A DNA stretch of 31,373 nucleotides from an uncultured Bacteroidales bacterium (GTDB lineage Bacteria > Bacteroidota > Bacteroidia > Bacteroidales > UBA932), in the NCBI GenBank assembly GCA_937900465.1, contig CALCEJ010000001.1:1-31373 (forward strand). The letters run 5' to 3'. Position numbers and translations under genes: made by a program. Numbering within the stretch: position 1 is the stretch's first letter; each line of letters starts with the position of its first letter. Below, in pieces: positions 26,315 through 31,373 of the stretch. The notes beneath the pieces are model-generated. The model saw only the letters and a program-made list of their open reading frames with translations. It was not told the origin of the DNA and did not search any database.

Positions 26315-28159
26315 ATGAAAAAAGCATTAATTCTAATCGCATCTTCCATCATCGCTGCCGGAATGCTCGTTTCCTGCAAGCCGGAGGAGAAGGGCGGAGA
26401 GGATGCCGCAAAGGTTGAAATAACATCCGATGCGAAAATCAACGTCCCCGTGGACGGAAACACCTACAAGGTTGCCTTCAATGCAACCGTCGCCTGGAAA
26501 GCCACCCTTTCCGAAGGCGCCGATGCATTCGCAGCCCTCACCCCTTCTTCCGGAGACGCCGGTGATGCGGAGATCACCCTCCAGGTCCGCGCAAACAGGG
26601 GCGGTGAAGAAAGGGCATTCACCCTCACCATCACTGCCGGTACTGCAAGCGGAGTCGTCGAGTTCACCCAGGAGGCCGCAGCGACTGCAAACGTAAAGGT
26701 TGAAGCCCTTACCGCAGCCGCCGAAGGCGAAACCCTCGAACTCCCCGTCGAGTCCAATGTCCGCTGCGCCATCGAGGCCGATGTCGAATGGATCAAGATT
26801 TCCGCTCCAAAGGCCGTCACCGAGGTAAAGTATGTCGTTGACGTACTCCCGAACCCTACCCTTGAACAGCGCACCGGTAACATTACCGTGTCCCCCGAAG
26901 GACTTGAGGACATCATCGTCCCCGTCACCCAGGCTGCACTCGTCCCTCACCTTGCAATCGGATCCGCAGACATCATCCCCCAGGCCGGCGGCACAGTTGA
27001 ACTTGAAGTCGACGCCAATATCGAATTCGTTCCCGAATTCAGCGGAATCGATGACATCGAAACCACGGTCGATGGTAATAAGATCACCATTGTATTCCCT
27101 GCAAATGAAGCCCTCGCGCCCCGCAGCCTCTACATCAAGATTACCGCTCAGGACTTTGACGAAGAGAGCGTTCCTGCAGTAGGAGTCTACGTCACCCAGC
27201 TTGGACACGCGGCCATCGACTGGAGCGTACAGATCACCACAGCGGAACCCATCATCGAGTCTAACTCCACTCTTCCTATCGCCCTTAGCAAGGACAACGT
27301 CCTTATGAGTGACGGTTTCGATGTATTCGTGTTCAAGGCATCTGACGGTTCATTCGTGAAAAAAATCACTCCTTCCCTTGAAGGTTATTATCCGAAGTCC
27401 CTTGCAAACGACGATGCCGGCCACATCATTATGGCTGACACTTACGCAAGCGGTACTGAAGGCGCAAAGGTATGGTGGGCTGACGACATCGACTCCACTC
27501 CCGCGGAGCTCTTCTCCTTCACCCAGGATGTATATAACAATATGGGTAACTTCCGCGTCCACGGAGACGTCACCGGTTCCGCAGTGGTATCCGCCGATGT
27601 TTCCGCTTCCCAGTACTGGGCGGCATTCCAGATTACAGGTGGAAGTCTCGACGGTACAATGGTCCGCGCAGAGCATCCTGCAGAGCAGACAACCGTCTGG
27701 AACCCGTTCTACGGAGTGTGCGAGCCTTACGGCGACAAGATCTCCGACGGCTTCTTCTACGGCACATATCCCGCACGCCCGAACCTCTGGTTCTGCACCG
27801 ATCCTACGAACAACACCTGGAGCGCAGTCATCTCTTCCGGTGTTGACTGGGACACCTGCCTCAACTCGATGGACGTTGTAACAATTGGCTCGAAGAAGTA
27901 CCTCCTGTACCTTGCTACCGGATTCTTCACCTATTCCAATGTCCACTTTAGGATTTACGACGTGACCGATCCTTCGGCTGCCAAGCAGATCGGCAGCTTC
28001 GGCTCCCCGTTCTACAGCGGTGCTGATGCAACTTCAGCATACGGCGGCGGCGGTATTGTCGGTAAGGTCACTTCTGACGGCAAGACGCTCGAAATCTACG
28101 TCTGCGACGGAAGCCGCGATACTCTCGCAAAGATCTCCGTCCCTGTGGACAAACTCTAG
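26315..28159 (+). CDS. BACON-domain lipoprotein with propeller-type C-terminus
   Basis: 614 residues. Lipobox ends at Cys21 (LVSC), followed by the acidic KPEEKGGED. Two BACON-like domains (about 32-120 ending VVEFTQEAA, and 122-207 ending DIIVPVTQAAL) and a third, more degenerate one (208-295) form a stalk. Residues about 297-614 form a propeller-like unit with DNVLMSDGFDVFVFKA, SDGSFVKKITPSLEG and SLANDDAGHIIMADTY. The signature of a strand pair followed by Asp/Ser-Gly and VKKI is shared with the lipoproteins at 15566 and 23008. BACON domains are commonly thought to bind mucin or carbohydrate or to act as spacers. It is the last gene of the operon, 18 nt after the GHL10-like gene and 46 nt before the terminator. 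Binding role inferred. Confidence 0.7.
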   Translation: MKKALILIASSIIAAGMLVSCKPEEKGGEDAAKVEITSDAKINVPVDGNTYKVAFNATVAWKATLSEGADAFAALTPSSGDAGDAEITLQVRANRGGEERAFTLTITAGTASGVVEFTQEAAATANVKVEALTAAAEGETLELPVESNVRCAIEADVEWIKISAPKAVTEVKYVVDVLPNPTLEQRTGNITVSPEGLEDIIVPVTQAALVPHLAIGSADIIPQAGGTVELEVDANIEFVPEFSGIDDIETTVDGNKITIVFPANEALAPRSLYIKITAQDFDEESVPAVGVYVTQLGHAAIDWSVQITTAEPIIESNSTLPIALSKDNVLMSDGFDVFVFKASDGSFVKKITPSLEGYYPKSLANDDAGHIIMADTYASGTEGAKVWWADDIDSTPAELFSFTQDVYNNMGNFRVHGDVTGSAVVSADVSASQYWAAFQITGGSLDGTMVRAEHPAEQTTVWNPFYGVCEPYGDKISDGFFYGTYPARPNLWFCTDPTNNTWSAVISSGVDWDTCLNSMDVVTIGSKKYLLYLATGFFTYSNVHFRIYDVTDPSAAKQIGSFGSPFYSGADATSAYGGGGIVGKVTSDGKTLEIYVCDGSRDTLAKISVPVDKL

Positions 28160-28205
28160 TTTTCAACAATGACGCACTGTGGTGCTGTTAAAAAAAATCC
28201 AAAAG

Positions 28206-28237
28206 GAACGGCAATTTTATTTGCCGTTCTTTTTTTT
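28206..28237 (+). terminator. Intrinsic terminator closing the operon
   Basis: Perfect 9-bp stem GAACGGCAA / TTGCCGTTC with a 6-nt loop, followed directly by eight T residues. A preceding A-run means it may also work weakly on the other strand. Confidence 0.9.
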
Positions 28238-28251
28238 AAATCCTACCTTTG
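28220..28251 (+). promoter_or_regulatory. Bacteroidetes promoter for the uracil permease, overlapping the terminator
   Basis: TTTG at 28220-28223 and TACCTTTG at 28244-28251 are separated by 20 nt, close to the Bacteroidetes -33/-7 arrangement. The -33 box lies in the loop and right arm of the upstream terminator hairpin. The predicted leader to the ATG at 28305 is about 45 nt; no purine riboswitch-like structure was seen in it. Confidence 0.6.
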
Positions 28252-28304
28252 TGCGGTCATTGATAGGCCACGAGGCTGGCGGACTCTAATTTAACCTATT
28301 ATAT

Positions 28305-29657
28305 ATGACAAAACAATCTCAAGCCATCTATGATGCCCGGACGCTGGGCACGGGGAAAATGCTAACCCTCGGACTCCAGCATATGTTCGCGATGTTCGGG
28401 GCTACTGTCCTCGTTCCGGTAATCACAGGACTGTCGATGTCTGCAACGCTTCTTTTCGCGGGACTCGGCACGCTGATCTTCCACCTTCTTACGAAAATGC
28501 GGGTTCCGGCATTCCTCGGGTCCTCCTTCGCATTCCTCGGCGGTTACGCAGCCGTTGTCGCGATGGGCGCGAATCAGGGTTTGTCACCGGCGGAGTCCCT
28601 CCCCTATGCCTGCATCGGAGTTTTCTCGGCAGGCATTATTTATTTCATCCTGGCGGGACTGTTTGCCGCCTTCGGCCCCAAGAAGGTGATGAAGTTCTTC
28701 CCCCCTATCGTTACGGGACCTATCATCATCGCTATCGGTCTTACCCTTTCCGGAAGCGCAATCCAGAACTGCAACTCGAACTGGTGGATCGCCCTCCTTG
28801 CGATCGTTATCATCGTCGTCTGCAACATATGGGGTAAACGGATGATAAAGATTATACCTATCCTCCTCGGTGTACTCGGCTCCTACCTGGTGGCAGCCTG
28901 CTTCGGCCTGTGCGACTTTACCCCGGTAAAGGAAGCCGCCTGGCTCGGGGTTCCCTTCAAATGGGAGAACACGGCCTTCCACGTTTTCTCGAATCCGAAC
29001 TGGGGCCTCATCGTATCCGCAATAATCGCAATCGTCCCCATCTCGATTGCAACTATGATGGAACATATCGGCGATATGTGCGCAATTTCTTCCACCACGG
29101 GCATCAACTACCTTGAGGATCCGGGCCTGCACAGGACGCTGATGGGCGACGGCCTTGCGACGATGCTCGCATCGCTTTTCGGCGCCCCGGCAAACACTAC
29201 CTACGGCGAGAATACCGGTGTCCTTAATATCACAAGGGTTTACGATCCCCGCGTCATAAGGATCGCCGCCGTCTTTGCGATTATCCTGAGCTTCTGTCCG
29301 AAGTTCTCCGCCCTGATAAGCTGTATGCCCGCATCCACGATCGGAGGCGTCTCGCTCGTACTCTACGGTATGATATCCGCTGTCGGTATCCGCAATGTCG
29401 TCGAGAATCACGTGGACTTCACAAAGAGCCGCAATGTGATTGTGATGGCTCTTATCCTCGTACTGGCAATCGGTATCAAGTATGGAGCAGGTGATTCGAT
29501 ATCCATCGGCTTTACTTCGCTCAGCGGTCTTGCCGTTGCGGCAATCGTAGGAGTCATACTGAACGCGATACTCCCCGGAAAGGACTACGAATTCGGGGCG
29601 AACCCGGAAGGAGACAAGGCTGTCAACTTCGAAATCAACCCTTCCCTCAGGAAATAA
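28305..29657 (+). CDS. uraA: Uracil permease, UraA-type NCS2 transporter
   Basis: 450 residues with about 14 hydrophobic segments. NCS2 uracil-type motifs are clear: LTLGLQHMFAMFGATVLVP near the start, MMEHIGD (Glu253), DPGLHRTLMGDGLAT and NTTYGENTGV (Glu302). Glu253 and Glu302 are 49 apart, as are the uracil- and proton-handling Glu241 and Glu290 of E. coli UraA (numbers recalled). It should be a proton-coupled uracil importer in the inner membrane; other pyrimidines or xanthine are less likely given the close match. It has its own promoter and terminator and heads a nucleobase uptake cluster with the outer-membrane channel and second permease downstream. Confidence 0.9.
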   Translation: MTKQSQAIYDARTLGTGKMLTLGLQHMFAMFGATVLVPVITGLSMSATLLFAGLGTLIFHLLTKMRVPAFLGSSFAFLGGYAAVVAMGANQGLSPAESLPYACIGVFSAGIIYFILAGLFAAFGPKKVMKFFPPIVTGPIIIAIGLTLSGSAIQNCNSNWWIALLAIVIIVVCNIWGKRMIKIIPILLGVLGSYLVAACFGLCDFTPVKEAAWLGVPFKWENTAFHVFSNPNWGLIVSAIIAIVPISIATMMEHIGDMCAISSTTGINYLEDPGLHRTLMGDGLATMLASLFGAPANTTYGENTGVLNITRVYDPRVIRIAAVFAIILSFCPKFSALISCMPASTIGGVSLVLYGMISAVGIRNVVENHVDFTKSRNVIVMALILVLAIGIKYGAGDSISIGFTSLSGLAVAAIVGVILNAILPGKDYEFGANPEGDKAVNFEINPSLRK

Positions 29658-29667
29658 CACCCATACG

Positions 29668-29696
29668 CCCGGCCTCCAAGGCCGGGTGGATTTTTT
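29668..29696 (+). terminator. Intrinsic terminator after the uracil permease
   Basis: Perfect 8-bp GC-rich stem CCCGGCCT / AGGCCGGG with a 3-nt loop, then TGGA and six T residues. It lies 10 nt after the stop codon. Confidence 0.85.
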
Positions 29697-29727
29697 ATAA
29701 CTAACTCATAAACTACGTTTTATGTCT

Positions 29728-30462
29728 ATGAAAAAACTTCTCGCAGTCGCAGCCGCGACACTTGCAATCGCTCAAGGAGCTTTTGCGCAGACCAACTTCC
29801 AGACCTTCTACGATCTTTCCAGAGGTCACTTCACCACCACCCTTGAAGGTTTCTACGGAGACTCCTGGGGTAACACCTTCTTCTTTGTAGACTATGACTA
29901 CAATACAAGGAATTCCGACGAGAAAGTCGTCGGTGTAAGCGGAAGCTACTTCGAGATTGCACGTTGCCTGAATTTCTGGCAGAACAGCGCCCTCGCTCCC
30001 CTGAGCGCACACGTGGAGTATAACGGCGGTGTAGGATTCGGCAACCAGAACTTCCTGTTCGGCGTGGACTATTTCCTCCACAATGACAATTTCTCCAACA
30101 CCTTCAACTTCAAGCTCCTGTACAAAACCTTCAGCGGCAACGCCTCCAGCGACGTTCCCCTCCAGTTCACCTTCGTATGGGGAATGCAGGACCTGTTCGG
30201 CGTAAAGGGTCTCCGCTTCAGCGGCTTTGCCGATATCTGGGGTGAGAACGTATCCGCTTGGGCCCTCCCTGTAACCGATGACAATTTCCTGAAGGACAGC
30301 AAGTTCGTATTCATCTCCGAGCCTCAGCTGTGGTACAACGTAGGTCAGCACTTCGGAGTTGACAATCTCTCGATTGGCACTGAAATCGAGCTCTCGATGA
30401 ATTTCGCCGGCTACTACGGCTTCTACGTACGACCCTGCATCGGTACAAAGTGGATCTTCTAG
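29728..30462 (+). CDS. Tsx-like outer-membrane nucleoside channel (DUF5020 family)
   Basis: 244 residues from ATG 29728 (MKKLLAV); ATG at 29722 adds two residues and is equally possible. Signal peptide ends at GAFA-Q. The mature protein is made of alternating amphipathic strands rich in aromatics (TTTLEGFYGDSWGNTFFFVD, LSAHVEYNGGVGFG, FNFKLLYKTFSG, LQFTFVWGMQDLF). It ends in GTKWIF with a C-terminal Phe, the signal for outer-membrane barrel insertion. This matches the small barrel family annotated DUF5020/Tsx-like, thought to pass nucleosides. Its place between two nucleobase permeases supports that role. No clear -7 promoter box was found after the upstream terminator, so it may depend on read-through. 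Confidence 0.8.
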   Translation: MKKLLAVAAATLAIAQGAFAQTNFQTFYDLSRGHFTTTLEGFYGDSWGNTFFFVDYDYNTRNSDEKVVGVSGSYFEIARCLNFWQNSALAPLSAHVEYNGGVGFGNQNFLFGVDYFLHNDNFSNTFNFKLLYKTFSGNASSDVPLQFTFVWGMQDLFGVKGLRFSGFADIWGENVSAWALPVTDDNFLKDSKFVFISEPQLWYNVGQHFGVDNLSIGTEIELSMNFAGYYGFYVRPCIGTKWIF

Positions 30463-30465
30463 GAT

Positions 30466-30471
30466 AGGAGG
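30466..30471 (+). promoter_or_regulatory. Shine-Dalgarno before the second NCS2 permease
   Basis: AGGAGG lies 8 nt before the ATG at 30480 and fixes that start. The site falls in the 17-nt gap after the Tsx-like gene. Confidence 0.6.
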
Positions 30472-30479
30472 AAATCACG

Positions 30480-31373
30480 ATGAAACCCGCTTTTGAGAAA
30501 CTCTTCGGCTTTGACAGCGCGAAGCATAACGTCCGTACTGAAATCCTCGCCGGCCTTACCACCTTCCTCACGATGGCGTACATCCTCGCCGTCAATCCCG
30601 GAATCTTCAGCGCACTCCCCGGAATGCCTGCCGGTTCTGTCTTCACGGCAACGGCCCTTGCCGCTATCGTAGGTACCCTCGTGATGGCCCTCTATGCGAA
30701 GAAACCCTTTGCCCTTGCCCCCGGTATGGGCCTCAATGCCTTCTTCGTATTTACGGTTTGCCTCGGGATGGGACACACCTGGCAGTTTGCCCTTACGGCT
30801 GTCCTGCTGGAAGGAATCCTGTTCATTATCCTGACCCTCACCAAGGTCCGCTCCTGGCTCATCAACGCCATCCCCGGAACCCTTAAAAAGGCCATCGGCG
30901 CGGGTATCGGTCTGTTCATCGCCTTCATCGGCCTTCAGAACGCCGGTATCATCGTCAATAGCGATGCAACTCTCGTCGTTCTCGGTGACATCACCCACGG
31001 CAAGGCCCTCCTCGGAATGATCGGTCTGTTCATCACTGCCGGTCTTGTGATGGCAAAGATCCGTGGCGGTATCCTCTGGGGCATCCTCATCACCGCCGGC
31101 CTCGGTCTCCTCATCAAAGATCCTGCAACCGGCGCCGCCATCACCACCCTCCCCAAGGCTGTCGTTTCCCTCCCGGACAGTGTAGGCCCCATCTTCTGCA
31201 AGTTCGAGTGGAGCCAGATACTGAGCTGGGATATGCTCGCCGTTGTCTTCACTTTCCTTTTCATCGATATGTTCGACACGATGGGAACCATCATCGGTGT
31301 CCATCAGGGGGCCGGTCTTATCAAGAAGGGTGGTGACGAGTCTTCTGAACGAAAAGAACCTGGCCTCCCTGTA
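30480..31373 (+). CDS. NCS2 purine permease, AzgA/PbuG-like, 3'-truncated by the window edge
   Basis: 298 residues are visible from ATG 30480 to the last base; these proteins are usually about 430 residues, so about two thirds are present. Motifs of the hypoxanthine/guanine/adenine branch are LAGLTTFLTMAYILAVNP, PFALAPGMGLNAFFVFTVCL, TLKKAIGAGIGLFIAFIGLQ and FLFIDMFDTMGTIIGV. It should be a proton-coupled purine-base importer in the inner membrane. It is co-oriented with the Tsx-like channel 17 nt upstream and probably co-transcribed, giving outer- and inner-membrane steps of base salvage. The specific purine cannot be assigned because the later substrate-contact helices lie outside the window. 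Confidence 0.88.
   Translation, partial: MKPAFEKLFGFDSAKHNVRTEILAGLTTFLTMAYILAVNPGIFSALPGMPAGSVFTATALAAIVGTLVMALYAKKPFALAPGMGLNAFFVFTVCLGMGHTWQFALTAVLLEGILFIILTLTKVRSWLINAIPGTLKKAIGAGIGLFIAFIGLQNAGIIVNSDATLVVLGDITHGKALLGMIGLFITAGLVMAKIRGGILWGILITAGLGLLIKDPATGAAITTLPKAVVSLPDSVGPIFCKFEWSQILSWDMLAVVFTFLFIDMFDTMGTIIGVHQGAGLIKKGGDESSERKEPGLPV

Noticed and set aside
28172..28198. Small hairpin GCAC-TGTG-GTGC followed by an A-run
   Set aside because: The stem is only 4 bp; the strong terminator at 28206 explains the end of the operon.
28252..28304. Purine or other riboswitch ahead of the uracil permease
   Set aside because: The leader is only about 45 nt and shows no three-way junction or conserved purine-aptamer core.
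29714..29721. TACGTTTT as a -7 box giving a leaderless Tsx-like mRNA
   Set aside because: It mismatches the consensus at the last base and has no -33 partner; not enough to call.
31325..31373. Possible frameshift in the last NCS2 permease, because another frame reads SLLNEKNLASL
   Set aside because: The original frame stays open to the window end and its reading (ending PGLPV) is plausible for the cytoplasmic loop of this family; too little sequence remains to decide.

Overview
The window looks like a Bacteroidales chromosome or MAG contig of roughly 57% GC. The evidence is two SusC/SusD pairs, many short lipoproteins with Bacteroidetes-type lipoboxes, TAnnTTTG-type -7 promoter elements, and BACON, DUF1735 and DUF4855 families. 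A gut or rumen relative in the Alistipes/Cryptobacteroides range is plausible, but the genus cannot be fixed from the sequence alone. All recognisable genes lie on the + strand and there is no gene-free stretch longer than 150 bases.

Layout. (a) 1-1194: the C-terminal part of a DUF6259-type (glycosidase-like) protein whose start lies outside the window. (b) 1195-1299: the only real gap before the large gene block, with a -7 promoter box and a perfect 14-bp palindrome. (c) 1300-28159: fourteen genes separated by at most 18 nt, several touching or overlapping. They form a polysaccharide utilization locus: GH97, SusC, SusD, DUF1735 lipoprotein, two DUF4855 lipoproteins, GH20, GntR/LacI-type regulator, BACON/beta-helix/propeller lipoprotein, a second SusC and SusD, DUF5018-like lipoprotein, GHL10-like lipoprotein, and BACON/propeller lipoprotein. 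A strong terminator follows at 28206-28237. (d) 28305-31373: a nucleobase uptake block with a UraA-type permease, a Tsx-like outer-membrane channel (DUF5020) and a second NCS2 permease that runs off the window end.

How it may work. Lipoprotein hydrolase candidates (two DUF4855, one GHL10-like) and surface-binding-type lipoproteins would act at the cell surface. Two SusCD pumps would import oligosaccharides. GH97 (inverting, SusB-like alpha-glucosidase motifs) and GH20 (beta-N-acetylhexosaminidase) carry ordinary signal peptides and would finish digestion in the periplasm. The embedded GntR-type regulator probably senses a sugar product. The substrate is not identifiable; the recognisable enzymes suggest a glycan with alpha-glucose-like and beta-HexNAc residues.

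The strongest unexpected signals are: (1) the tetranucleotide CATG occurs once in 31 kb, where about 120 would be expected, with synonymous codons chosen to avoid it; (2) a 132-bp palindromic, direct-repeat-flanked element is inserted in frame in the GH97 gene; (3) two adjacent DUF4855 proteins share Glu motifs placed like clan GH-A catalytic residues.
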